Below, in pieces: positions 38,530 through 49,767 of a DNA stretch of 64,000 nucleotides. The first letter of the stretch is position 1; every line of letters starts with the position of its first letter. The notes below the pieces were generated by a model, which had not been told where the DNA came from, did no database searches, and saw only the letters and a program-made list of their open reading frames with translations. The translations under genes and the position numbers were made by a program. The stretch is from NCBI GenBank assembly GCA_021229015.1, contig CM037794.1:43661774-43725773 (forward strand), given 5' to 3'. The DNA comes from Solen grandis (lineage: Eukaryota; Mollusca; Bivalvia; Adapedonta; Solenidae).

Positions 38530-41215
38530 AGATCATAACAGATATTAAGGAAAAAGCTGAGGCCCTAGTTCAACGTTTCAAATATGTTAGTAGTGATGAA
38601 GGGTTCACTAGAACAAAAACGCAATAGCAAAAGAATTCTTGATAACTACATGAAACTGACAGAAAATGAAAAACACACTAATATTCCATATAATGCTGAA
38701 TTTAGTCTACTATAACTGGAACGAGCACTGAAACTTTGTAAAAATGGAGCCCCGGGGGAGGACGGATGATACACTACGCTGTCCTTAAAAACCTACCTCA
38801 AACTGCCAAAGAAACTCTCCTTAAACTATTAAACAATTCATGGAACACAGGAAAAAAACCCGATTCATGGAATGAATCAGTTATTGTCCCCCTGTTAAAA
38901 CCAAAAAAGCCCAAAGAATCACCTAGCTCTTATCGCCCAATATCCCTGACATCTACCTTCACGAAACTTTTACAAAATATGATAAAGCCCAGACTATGTC
39001 AATTTTTAAAAGAAAACAACCTGATCTCAGACTTACAATCCGGATGCCGAGCAAATCACTCTTGTGAAGACAATTTAGTTAAATTAGAAAATGACATAAG
39101 AAAAGCACAATCCAAAAGTCAAAATGTAATAGCCGTATTCCTAGATTTATCATCTGCATTCGATAAAATGTGGAACACAGGTGCCATTCTCTACTTAAAG
39201 AAATAGGGATTAAGGGTAAAATGCTACATTGGCTAGCAGATTTCCTAAAGCAGAGAAAAATCAAAGTGAAATATGGTGGAACAACCTCGGAAACTAGAGA
39301 AACGATTAATGGTTGCCCTCAAGGTACCGTACTCTCTCCAATTATCTTTTAACTCATTATGAACACATTTAGAGATCATATAATGAATATGAATAACAAA
39401 TCCAAAAATAGTTACAAAATTATCCTATCACAATTTGTAGATGACGGAGCAATCTGGACAACAGCCCATAAATCATTACTTAAGGGAATTAGAAGTATTC
39501 AAGAAGCACTAAATGCTATTGAAAATTGGAGTAACTCTCAAAACTCAAGCAGTAATTTTTAGAAAACAAAGAGTTAGTTTAGATGAAAACAGCCCTAGGA
39601 TTCCAAAACTGAAGTTATGTGGTAAAACCCTTACATATTCTGACTCTTCAACTCTATTAGGTATGACCTTTGACAAAACACTCACATGGAGATTTCATAT
39701 AATGAACCTTATAAAAAGATGTGAATCTGACATCAACTTATTAAAGTGCATCAAAGGCCACAACTGGGGATGCAGTAAAAAAAACTCTCCTAACAGTATA
39801 CAAAGGCCTTATTAAATCCAAAATTGACTATGGTAGCATTGCTTATAACTCAGCATGACCTGAACAAGTTACAAATTCTACAAAATAAAGCCCTCAAGGT
39901 CATAACAAGCTGTAAGTGACATACTCCCACAGTACCATTGCGCATAGAATGTAGTGAAATACCCCTGAATCTTCATAGAGAAAAATGCATGCTGAAATAC
40001 TGGGCTCGGTCAACCCCATTAGGAGACTCTCTCCCAATAAATAAAGAAATCAAAATAGATCCAGGTTATTCCTCAAGAGTAGCCAAATTAAAACTTGTTA
40101 AAAAGCCATAACTGCGAGTAACTCACAGGCTGATCAGGTTTTATGCTGTTCGCTGCTCCTCAGTGGTCTGGAAATGAGGATTTTGTAATTAAATTTGGTA
40201 CGGTTTAACTGTGGTTTTCTGCAGATCAGGCTTTATGTGGTACCTATTGAGTGCGTCAAAATGAGTCTATATGAGGGAAAGGGTTAATACAGAAATATCA
40301 ACTGAATGAGAATGAAATTGAAAAACCTTGTTTAAAGGCACTAAATGGGCTGCAACCTCTTCATATAGATACAAGCCTAGCCAAATATATTAATAAACTG
40401 GTCAATCCGTCAGTTAATCTAGACATCGCTAACAACTATGTGTCTCAAATCCATAGGGACTGGTCAATCTATACTGACGGCAGCAGAGATATTGAGAAAG
40501 AAAATGCAGGCGCAGGAATAGTGATAATGGACCAAAATAATGAGAAAATTCAAGATAGAAGCCTCAAGCTAGATCATAGATTATCAATCTTCACCTGTGA
40601 ACTGGTAGCAATCAGCACGGTATTACAATGGTTAAACTTTAAGAGATCTAAAATGTCACTCCCTAGCAATATTGTTATTTTCACAGACTCATTAAGTGCA
40701 CTCATACAGTCTCTAGAAAATGGTTATTCAAGCTCTCGACAAAATCTGATAGTGCAAATTATATCACTCAATAACATGCTAGCCAATAACAATATATCAA
40801 ATACATATGGATACCGAGTCACGTCGGTATAAATGGTAATGAATTGGTTGATTTAGCAGCAAAAAAAGGAGCCTTAAATGGCGACAGGTTAAACATAAAA
40901 TTAAGCACTAAAGAAATGTACCATATCATTAATAATAAAGTCAACTCATTCTTTAGAGACACCATTTTTCCATCTTATAAGTCGGAATAAAACTTTAAAT
41001 ATGGTACATGCCCAAAAAGAATAATGCAATATTCTGAAAATCAAAATCATGACAGGATAATCACCCAATTGCGGCTAAGATCTAGTAACTTGGGTGAAGA
41101 AAAGTTATTAAAAACAGCCTGCGAATGCGCAGTAGGTGCTCAGAAAAAGAAACATTTGATCACGTCTTCTTTGAATGCACACAATACAAAAAAGAATGCA
41201 GGGATTTTCTTAAGT
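38530..41215 (+). pseudogene. Dead non-LTR retrotransposon (RT plus RNase H, I-group-like)
   Basis: The plus strand encodes an interrupted LINE ORF2. Pre-RT motifs (AEALVQRFKYV) lead into RT blocks: 'SSYRPISLTS.F.KL' (about 38930), 'VFLDLSSAFDK' (about 39135), 'NGCPQGTVLSPI' (about 39310) and the catalytic FVDDG (39434-39448). An RNase H domain follows with YTDGS (about 40470), CELVAI, TDSLSA and GINGNELVDLAAKKGA, then a C/H-rich segment near 41119-41200 that reads only if a frameshift is allowed. Stops and shifts occur near 38590, 38765, 39205, 39352, 39560, 39830 and 40830, so no full protein can be made. RNase H after RT points to the I group rather than CR1/L2. An unrelated segment of about 185 bp interrupts it at 40106-40290. 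Confidence 0.85.
40106..40290. mobile_element. Short insertion nested in the LINE
   Basis: The segment from 'aactgcgagtaactcacagg' to 'gagggaaagggtt' has no LINE coding sense. The LINE frame is recognisable on both sides (KLKLVKK before, QKYQLNENEIEK after). Inside, 'ctgatcaggttttatgctg' and 'cagatcaggctttatgtgg' are related. Ends and target duplication were not resolved. Confidence 0.55.
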
Positions 41216-41216
41216 G

Positions 41217-41455
41217 GACGCCCGCTTGCCCGCACCGGGTTAAAATCACTGAGGGCAAGTGATTTTTCAAGAAAGATAGCCCGACGGGCAAGTTGATTTA
41301 TGTAAATGAAATCTTTCTTTTTTTTTATTTTCTACAGTATATCGGGTGAAATGATTGCAAATTGTGTTTGAAACATATTAACTAAAATTCACCTTAATAT
41401 TACACATATATATTTAGTTTTAAACATTAACAGTAGAGTTTTAAAGTTAACTTGC
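41217..41455. mobile_element. Second insertion or junction in the LINE 3' part
   Basis: Right after the C/H-rich segment (FECTQYKKECRDFL in the corrected frame) the sequence changes to 'cgcccgcttgcccgcaccgg' and 'gcccgacgggcaagttg', then a T-rich tract. It has no coding relation to the LINE. Its limits are approximate. Confidence 0.4.
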
Positions 41456-41649
41456 AAACTGGACAAGTGAATGTCAAATCCTTAAGTAAACCCCTGGAAT
41501 GTGATTTATTAGAAAAAGCACTGAATGCTTACAATATAACAATAGTTAACAGAGAAATTCTACTCTTCCCTGCAAAAAAAGATCAAGTTCTGATTCATCA
41601 AATGGTCATAAATTACCTAAGGAATATTGGCATACTTCAATGCTTGTAA
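41452..41649 (+). pseudogene. Possible C-terminal fragment of the LINE ORF2 or of another element
   Basis: A 65-residue open stretch ends INYLRNIGILQCL just before a segment that looks like LINE 3' UTR. It is protein-like in composition (ECDLLEKALNAYNITIVNRE), but I cannot assign it to a domain. Confidence 0.35.
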
Positions 41650-41698
41650 AAGAAAGAAAGAATTTCACACACTCTGTGGTCCCAACAAAAATTGAGAT

Positions 41699-42085
41699 CT
41701 ATGGGCTATTACCCGCATGAATTTTTGATAGAAGCTGGGGCACGTTGTGGATCTTAAATACCTCTGGGCGTATTAGACCCACCCCTTCGGCTAACTTTAA
41801 TTCAAACACGAGATCTCATATCAGACTTGAAACACACAAGGGATCTCAATCCCCTGTCCACTTCAACTCATACACCAAACCAATAAATTAACAAACAAGA
41901 CCCATGGGCTACTATCTGCATGAATTTTTGGTAGAAGCCGGGGGCATGTTGGGGATCTTAAATCCCTTTGGGCGTATTAGACCCACCCCTGCAGCTAACT
42001 CAAATTCAAACATGGGATCTCAAATCACCACTTCAAAAACAGACCTACAACACACAAGGGACCTCTATTCCCTCTACACACAATG
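41699..42085 (+). repeat. Direct repeat of about 203 bp in a LINE 3' region
   Basis: 'atgggctattacccgcatga' at 41701 recurs as 'atgggctactatctgcatga' at 41904. Both are followed by 'atttttg(a/g)tagaagc', 'ggatcttaaat' and 'gggcgtattagacccacccc'. Two tandem copies are therefore present. Confidence 0.85.
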
Positions 42086-42460
42086 CATCTTAAGCTCCAC
42101 AAAATCACAATATCCTCAACTTATGGGTTAATTCACCCATTACGACCTGACGGTGGTGGTGGATGGTTGCGCCTTGGGTCTCAAATCCGCATAGGACTAT
42201 GCCATGCTGCCACCACACCTCTTTTACCAGTTGGGCTCCAACGCCTGACTGAAGATGGGAACGCTACATCCTGGGTAGGTTGGTCCGCCTGACCTATCTG
42301 GGGGTAACACATCCCATATACACATTGTATCATCTGTTGGCGGGTTTATCTGTGTGCATGGACTGAAACGAATGAAAATGAATGTCAAAGAAGAATGAAT
42401 GGATATCTAACAATTGACATATATACTAACAACCCCAACTACTTCAATAAATAAATAATA
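42086..42460 (+). repeat. LINE-like 3' UTR and tail
   Basis: A GC-richer stretch (acctgacggtggtggtggat ... ggttggtccgcctgacctat) ends in A-rich repeats (aaatgaatgtc...aataaataaata). It has no protein sense and fits the 3' UTR and tail of the upstream LINE. This rests on position only. Confidence 0.4.
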
Positions 42461-43212
42461 GGGTGCTGGGTAACACAAACATTTAATCAACAATAACAAA
42501 AAAAAGAAGGAAAAATTAAATACTATGATATACTCGGTTAGGGTATTACCGGTTGTCGTATATTACCGGGGTATTCAGAAATAAGAAGAATATTGGTTTC
42601 ATGAATTCTGCCTCAATATCATTTGTATACTAAATGTAAACACATACTATGTGCTATCTGTCAAAACTTTAAAACCTTAGGTATGAGCTATTTCCAATTG
42701 AGATTTTGCATTTCTTCTAAAATGCACTTTTAACAACCAAAATTCTTATTTTGAAACAATAATTAAAAAATAAATGTATACAACATAGTTAAAAATCATT
42801 ATATTGTAAAAGATTACTAGAGGTGAAGTTTATAAATGCATTGGTAATACCCTACCAAGAAATTTCAGAAATATATTACGTAGTGTTTACATTGTCAATA
42901 TTTTTATCAAGGAGAAATTGTTGTAGAGAAGTGACAATCAATTATTTTAACAATGAAATGTTGAGGACTACTGAAATATAAATTTTTCATGTGTGTGCTT
43001 CTTCTTCTATTTGTAACTTTTTTCTGAAAGCTAAATACCACGGTAATACAACCCACCAGGATACTAGTATTTCATTTTCGGCTAGGAGATATTTATACTT
43101 TCATTTCAAAAAACTGTATTAAATGTCAAAAATTAAAATATGACCTGAAAATTCCTTACAAAGTAAGAAACAGGGGGTGATCACAATAAAAACCAATTCT
43201 TACCCAACACCC
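42461..43212. mobile_element. Terminal-inverted-repeat element of 752 bp
   Basis: The left end GGGTGCTGGGTAA (42461-42473) and the reverse complement of the right end, GGGTGTTGGGTAA (43200-43212), match at 12 of 13 positions. AATA flanks both ends (42457-42460 and 43213-43216), a possible 4-bp target duplication. The interior has no long ORF but repeats 'gggtatt(a)cc' motifs near 42545, 42570 and 42848. Probably a non-autonomous DNA transposon inserted in the LINE tail region. Superfamily unknown. Confidence 0.55.
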
Positions 43213-43744
43213 AATAGAAATATCAGACATCATTTAGATCCAAACATGACTCAATGCAAGTTTCTCGAAGTTCAAACCCAGTCGCGATCGCTATCACATG
43301 AAATATCAACGGAACTCGAACAAGTCAACCCGGAATAACACCATCGTTTGAATACCCAAACCCAATATAATTGATTTAAACCGACAAACCTATTAATTAC
43401 AACCTTACCTGACCATAAATCCTCAAATCCGTCAAGCTAATTCCAATACACAAACTATTGCAAATGGCGGACTGAAACAACAACATCCGGGTTACTGTTA
43501 AAGCACGCGCACGCTAAGGTATGACTCCACCAATTTATATTAACTGAAAGAATAAGGCAAAAAAATTCAAACTCATTAAAACATTAGAGAATTGTATTTG
43601 TTATCAAAAAGAAAGAGAAGGAATATAAAAATATATAACCAGAAAGCTGTATATATGAAAATAATCTACAATTAATTTATTTCCGCTTGCATTGAGTCAC
43701 AAAATTAGAAATACTGTAATTAGTCCCTTAGGGACAAAAAACAT

Positions 43745-43810
43745 GAAATGCAGTTAAAAAAAGGGGGGGGGTATATAAAAAAAAAAATAAATATATATAT
43801 ATATATATTA
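43745..43810. repeat. G-run, A-run and TA microsatellite cluster
   Basis: Poly-G (8), A-runs and (TA)n occur together immediately beyond the 3' side of the minus-strand LINE. Confidence 0.85.
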
Positions 43811-43996
43811 GGTAGTAGTAGGCTGGTAGGTGCAACAAAAAGGCAGCAGTATTTCATTATAGTAAATATTACAACAAGGGTAGGAGTAGTAACACTTAGT
43901 TCTTCTTCTTCCGTTTACTGCCCACATTCAACATATTGAATATACTGGCAATGGACGCGCATGGTTAAAAACAGGGTAAAAACAATGGTTAGTGGT

Positions 43997-45130
43997 TTAG
44001 TATGTGAGTGATGACACTCGAGTTTTGAATATCTCGAGCGACTCAGATGAGGCTATATCCGGCGGCAGTTTGTTCCAGTCTTTGGTGGTGTTTACGAAAA
44101 ATGACCATTTTCTACAATCTTTAGTAGCGGTTTGTTGTGCGTAAGCATGGCTGTTAGTATGTCTTTAATGTCTATTTGGCTTTTGAAGATAGTTTTCTTT
44201 TTTAATCGCGACCATGTTGTTTACTATTTTATAAAACACTATAAGTCTGGCTTCTTTTCGTCTGGTTTGGAGACTTTTCCATCCTAGATCTTGTAACATT
44301 TCACTTACGCTTGAGCGATTCCTGTGACGGCTTGTAACATACCTTGCGGCTCTTCTTTGTACTCTTTCGATTTTGTCAATTTGGTTTTGGTTATATGGAT
44401 CCGATAATGTTGTCGCATATTCTAATTGGGGTCTGACTAAAGTTTTGTATGCTTGTTCTTTGATAGATTTGGAGTTAATTCGTAAGTTTCTATGCAGGAA
44501 TCCTAGGCTTCGACTGGCTTTGCTTGTTATGTTCTGGATATGTTCACTCCAGTCTAGATCTTTCGTGATTGTGCATCCAAGGTATTTTGTTGATGTTTCG
44601 TGTTTAAGTGTATGTCCATGAAGATTGTAATTCCATTTTATTGGGGTTTTCTTCATAGTGACGGACATGACACTGCATTTCTCTGGATGAAATTCCATTT
44701 TCCATTTTTTCCCACATTGACAGTTTGTCTAGGTCTGATTGGAGTTTATGGCAATCATTTCCTGCTGCATTAGTAAGGTAAACTACAGTATCATGTGCAA
44801 ATAATCTAACAGTTGAATGAAGTGTTTCTGGTAGGTCATTTATATAGAATAAAAATAAGCTCGGCCCTAGTACAGATCCTTGGGGCACTCCAGATTCTAC
44901 TTTAACTCTGTCTGAGAATTCCCCATCAACCAGTACTACTTGTGATCTATTAGACAGAAAAGCTTTGATCCAGTTGTTTGTCTTTCCTCTGATGCCATAA
45001 TGATGGAGTTTGTGGAGTAATAGGCTGTGGGACACATTATCAAAAGCTTTTGAGAAATCCAGTATGAGGAGGTCTGTCTGTTTTCCCATTTCTAGGTTTT
45101 TTGTAAGGTCATCTATGCATTCAAGTAGTT
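43997..45130 (-). pseudogene. Dead, 5'-truncated LINE (RT without RNase H, CR1/L2-Jockey type)
   Basis: On the minus strand RT starts abruptly near 45130 (LLECIDDLTKNLEMGKQTDL) and continues through FSKAFDNVSH, SGVPQGSVLGPSLFLFYIND and VRLFAHDTVVYL. After a frameshift near 44695 come MEFHPEKCSVMSVT, STKYLGCTIT, RVQRRAARYV and LGWKSLQTRRKEARL. A stop follows NRH, then the same frame reads KDWNKLPPDIASSESLEIF and ends at a TAA at 43997-43999. The catalytic box is FAHD instead of FADD (CAT at 44793-44795 where GAT is expected), so the enzyme would be inactive even without the frameshift. No RNase H follows. The blunt 5' end fits ordinary truncation during target-primed reverse transcription. Confidence 0.85.
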
Positions 45131-45737
45131 AGAACAACATAGGGTAGGTTATTAGATTCAATATGATTTTATTTTTCATTTTATGTTTTTACATACAGAC
45201 GAAAGAGTACCCCTTAAAACAAGTCATAAACTTCTTTTACCCCCCCCCCCCCCCCTCAAAAACACTCAAAACTCTGACTTTCTTAGCTTTTCCTATCTCC
45301 AACTATAATATGAGCCCTCATATAACAACAGATCTCTCCATCTGTTGGAGGACAAAAAGTCCCATACACAAATAACAATATGAGCCTCACAAGGAGGACA
45401 TCCCTACCCCCATATGAGCCTCACAGAGGACACATTTTCCCCCAGCAAACAAGTAAGAAAGGGGTACTTTGGAATCTGTATGTAAAATATCTCTTCAAAC
45501 CCACTAAGACTAGGAATCCTTTCATTTTTGGCAGTCTCGATAATAAAGAAAACATTTAAATAAACCAATTTCAACCTATCTTTGGCACATACTTCCGAGG
45601 TCATGATATCTCGCTAGCTGAATTAGCTATCAACATTCCAAAACAATCACAAACCCTGAATTGGGCCGTTTGATTGTGCTTTGAGTGATGTTCGGAGGCA
45701 TTTCAAAATACAAACAAAACCAACTGCTACAATAAAT

Positions 45738-45883
45738 GACTATCAGACAGCAACCAGAAGGACGGTTTCGTCGGTCCCGAGGGGTCGATCTGAGGCACCT
45801 CAAGTGCGCAGCATCGCCCGGAGGGACAGAAGAAGAAGGAAGGCCAAGCTCCACCCACTCCACAACGGCTGTCTGATAGCTCA
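45738..45883. repeat. GC-rich hairpin-forming inverted repeat
   Basis: GACTATCAGACAGC on the left and GCTGTCTGATAGCTC on the right bound about 145 bp, with CTATCAGACAGC matching exactly in inverted orientation. The inside is much more GC-rich than the flanks. It could be a small transposable element. Overlapping ORFs on both strands are not convincing. Confidence 0.5.
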
Positions 45884-46267
45884 CTTTTAAAGCAGCAGTA
45901 ACTCCCCTCCCTGCACCACACCAGACATTTGATTTCTAGGGACATACCCTTTTGGTTAGGGGCTAAATTAGCCGTATTGGTATGGGCCTACCCATTTGGC
46001 ATACAAAATTATATTTTTAACATTAATTTTCGTGACATAAAATTTATGTTATATTTCAAAACTTGACCCTTTCGGCATTCAAAATACTCATTTTTTAAAG
46101 AGTGCAGGTCACACTCCGGGGTCCGGAATTAAAGTGTGGTATCATGCGGACGGACCCTTATTAAGCATTATATGATGATGTTGTTTTTCTGGTATTTCAA
46201 TTTGGCTGATCAGGTTTGAAACTGTTGATCATCACGAAAACCGTTGCATCTGCAGTATGCAAATCTA

Positions 46268-46268
46268 G

Positions 46269-46299
<31 letters not shown>
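46268..46299. repeat. TTTA microsatellite
   Basis: A pure (TTTA)n run of about seven units. Confidence 0.95.
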
Positions 46300-46339
46300 A
46301 GTTATACTTTAGTAGGGATTGTATTGCAGGGATTTTCTT

Positions 46340-46378
46340 ATCGCGATATATCGCGATATTCTTCTCTCATATCGCGAT
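46340..46378. promoter_or_regulatory. Triple TATCGCGATA palindrome cluster
   Basis: Two abutting copies of the perfect palindrome TATCGCGATA (46340-46359) are followed by a third at 46369-46378. CpG-centred palindromes are rare in this AT-rich window. Function unknown; it could be a protein-binding site cluster or a short repeat. Confidence 0.35.
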
Positions 46379-46857
46379 ACTTATTTCAATATTGTATGGC
46401 TATAGATATGTTAATAAAAAATTGTGTGTTGTGAAATTAAGGCTCAAAATGAATAATCTTAAAGTTGCTCTTACCGTTGATATTTCCTTGAATCATTGAG
46501 ATAAGACGATTGTTAATGTTGATGTGTTTGGCACTTTTATATTCTGGCAATTTATTTGATTTTGTAGAAGGAATGTTAACTTCGTGAAACAGTATAGACT
46601 GATAATGTGTATTTGTTAACGTTCATATTTATGCTTCCAAATAAATAATTTTCAGTAATTTATTTTTATCGTAACTGAATAAAGGAAGTTTCACTGTTTA
46701 GAGCGACTACAGCATTTATCAGCTTTCACAAAATGCATGCTTGCTGTTATTGCAATTGCGGAGGCCATTGTTTGAAGTCCGCCTGATGATGATTTGTCGT
46801 TTCATTGGCACATTTTGCCAAAGAATAGTATTTTAGTGCAAGTTGCAACATCTACCC

Positions 46858-46885
46858 CTCCCCCCCCCCCCCCCAAAAAAAAAAA
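46858..46885. repeat. Poly-C/poly-A tract
   Basis: About 17 C (interrupted by one T) followed by 11 A. Confidence 0.95.
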
Positions 46886-47010
46886 GTCAGTTTGGTTTGT
46901 TCTCCTGGATTCCAAGATAATAAGGCCGAATTTGCTAATTCCTCAATACTGTTTCATAATTAACCAGAGTGGTGTCTAAAGAGTTATACGTCAGAACCGC
47001 CGAACCCTAA

Positions 47011-47187
47011 CACATTAATTAATATAATTAATAACTAACACATTAATTAATATAATTAATAACTAACACATTAATTAATATAATTAATAACTAATACATT
47101 AATTAATATAATTAATAACTAACACATTAATTAATATAATTAATAACTAACACATTAATTAATATAATTAATAACTAACACATTAAT
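47011..47187. repeat. 28-bp satellite, 6.3 copies
   Basis: The unit 'cacattaattaatataatta' plus 'ataactaa' repeats exactly every 28 bp (47011, 47039, 47067 and so on) with a single c/t variant in one copy. Near-identity suggests recent expansion. Confidence 0.95.
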
Positions 47188-47335
47188 GCCTGTCTATCTA
47201 TTCATTCATTCATTGCGGTTTTTTTCCCTCTCTATTTCTTTCTTTTGTTCTACTAATAATGGACCGTTCCGAGCTTTTCCGCATAACGCACCGTCCTTAG
47301 TTATTGTTGCTATGCCTCACAAGCTAACTTTCAAG

Positions 47336-47424
47336 ATGGCCGCCACTGATGATGTAGCATCTGATTCCCGAACTCATATACAGGATAATATATCGATAAA
47401 ATACTTGCCTAAAGGTCTTCAAAT
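47336..47424 (+). CDS. Possible first coding exon (uncharacterised)
   Basis: ATG at 47336 sits in AAGATGGCCGCC, a YY1-like start-site context. The exon would read MAATDDVASDSRTHIQDNIS and continue to LPKGLQ, ending at a GTGAGA donor (47425) in phase 2. The GC-richer upstream 'ccgcataacgcaccgtcc' also looks 5'-end-like. No downstream exon could be identified, so this may be a chance match or the first exon of a gene I cannot follow. Confidence 0.3.
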
Positions 47425-49020
47425 GTGAGAATAATAAAAAAGAAAGGCCCACAATTACTTAACCGAAGGCCTTATTTATAAAATCAAGATCTAATGAATA
47501 ATTTTCTTAAGATAAAGTAAGAGAACCTGTGACAGTAAAATGTAAACATCGTGTACATTGGATTGATTTTAAGCCGATCAAGTATGATCAGTGTTTTATC
47601 TACAATAATGGCACTATGAGTTATCATGTGTTCTAAAAGGCCAAAAAAGAAAAGAACGTAATTTCAGTAATTTAAATTCAAAGCGATTTTATTTCAAGTT
47701 ATAAAACTCGACCGTAGGTAAATAAATCACCAACCGTTTAAAAAGGAAATATTACCAGTGGTCAATATTTCTTTTATAATACCGTATCTTGTATGAGTGT
47801 ATGTATTTCTTTTTCTTATTTTTATTTATTTATTTATTTTTATCTATTTATTTCTTTTAATTCTTTTTGTGAATGTACCAATACTCAGTGGTAGTGTTCA
47901 TTGACTACGGATCCGAATATAACGTGTTTAATCCCCAATGCGAGCGTGACATTTTAAGGGCTTAATTCCTAATGGTACTCCGGCACCATCCCAATGTATA
48001 ATTTGTTTCCCAAATGAGGTGCAGTGTTTTCTAAGGCAATGTATATAAGTCTGCTCTCACGTAAATGAGATTGATAAAGTTACCCCAGAGATTCAAGTTG
48101 TACATAATGCCACTTTTCAAGTAAGTTCAAGACCAGCAGAGTTGCATAAGCAACACCAAAATATTGCATGTATCTCTAAGGGAGAAGATCTCCCTAAATC
48201 CAATTAACCATGTTATTGTGGCTAGACCAACTGAGACCAGGAATAGGAGCCCATATTGTACAAACTAAATGTTTATAAACTTGGACTGATGCAATTGTTC
48301 TTACATAAGTATTATTTTAAAGCCATTCTCTGTCTTATGCCATGGGGGACACTGAAGAAAATAAAACAACACATAAATTGCCTGTAATGACAATTTTAAT
48401 GTAAGGTTAAAGCTCTATTACTAATGAATTTTCCCATAGTTCTATAAAATATCAACATCAAGAAGAATAGATAGATGAAAAAAACAGGTACAACAAAATC
48501 TGAAATACTTGAAGCAATGCTTAATTTGTGGGTTTTTTTTGTTTTTTTTTTTTTCCAATAATATTGTTTTAAAGTTTTCATTACAACAATTACAGAATTT
48601 GAAATTATTAACTGACAGTGAAAATGTTTTTCCAACAAACACACACACACAGTACACTAAACAATTCAAGGAGCACATAGCTATATGGTTGAAATACTGT
48701 TGCAGTGAGGGTAAATTTAAGCACAACTTTATATGGCATAAAACAATTCCTTGAGGTAGAAAAAAAGACATGCTGATTCAAATACTTAACCAAACTTGGA
48801 TTACAAAGTGTATATGTGTTATCTCAACCATTTTGTTATTAACATGAACTGTGGTGAACACTTTCTAAGTAAAGGGACTTGGTAACATTTTCTCTCTAGT
48901 AGCATCTACATGAACATTGTCAAAAATATACAAGAAACTGTTTCTGCTTTCACAGAAACATTTCAATTACTGTCCAAATTTTATTTGCCAGTGTGAATAG
49001 TGATGTAAGAATTATGTGAG

Positions 49021-49130
49021 ACAGAAATTTGAATTTTTTACCATAGCTATTACTCTTTCAATATGCACCTTTTGAGATAGAAATTTGAATGTTTTACCAT
49101 AGCTATTACTTTTTCAATATGCACCTTATG
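49021..49130. repeat. 56-bp direct duplication
   Basis: 'gaaatttgaat(t/g)ttttacc' followed by 'atagctattact(c/t)tttcaa' occurs twice with a 56-bp offset. Confidence 0.85.
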
Positions 49131-49767
49131 CTTAAAATTTTCTGAGTTAGATATGTATCTGGTACTGACATCTTTGATGAGTTTGTAGATGATGGTGCAG
49201 TATTAAACAAGAGAACCATTTCTTAAAACTCATTATGCATAGTAAACATATTGTAAATCATTATCCTAATGATTGTCATGTGCCAATAAATCCCTAAACA
49301 ATTGAAAAGATCCATTTTGTTCATATGAATATCACACCCTCCTATTACAGCTGACTGTATACCCATAACATCTTAATTTGAGTTCTAGATAATTCAGTAT
49401 CATCAATGAACACTAGTGTTGCTGGAAAAGCTCTTAAAATCAGATGGAACTTTGAAATTATGGTATCTTTATCTGACCAAACTTAAGTAAAACATTTCTT
49501 AAACGTGATTAAAAAGCACTATAACTGATTAAAGATTCAAATAAAATCTCATTGCATGATTTTTTAATCCAAATCTACATAGAAAGAAAAATGCACAACC
49601 ATTTCTTGAATAACAAGTATCACTTCTTCCATAATTTCTTTTAGAAATAGGTTTTTGGGAGCAAAAAGGACATTAAAAAATAAAAGTTTACATGTGTAAT
49701 TCCTGTGTAATGCACAAAAAAGATGCTTTTTATTCTTTCCCTTTCACCTCCCACAGTAAAATGTTGC

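Noticed and set aside
48396..48793. Overlapping ORFs on both strands
   Set aside because: Low-complexity T-rich and CA-rich sequence; all frames are equally open and no motif is visible.
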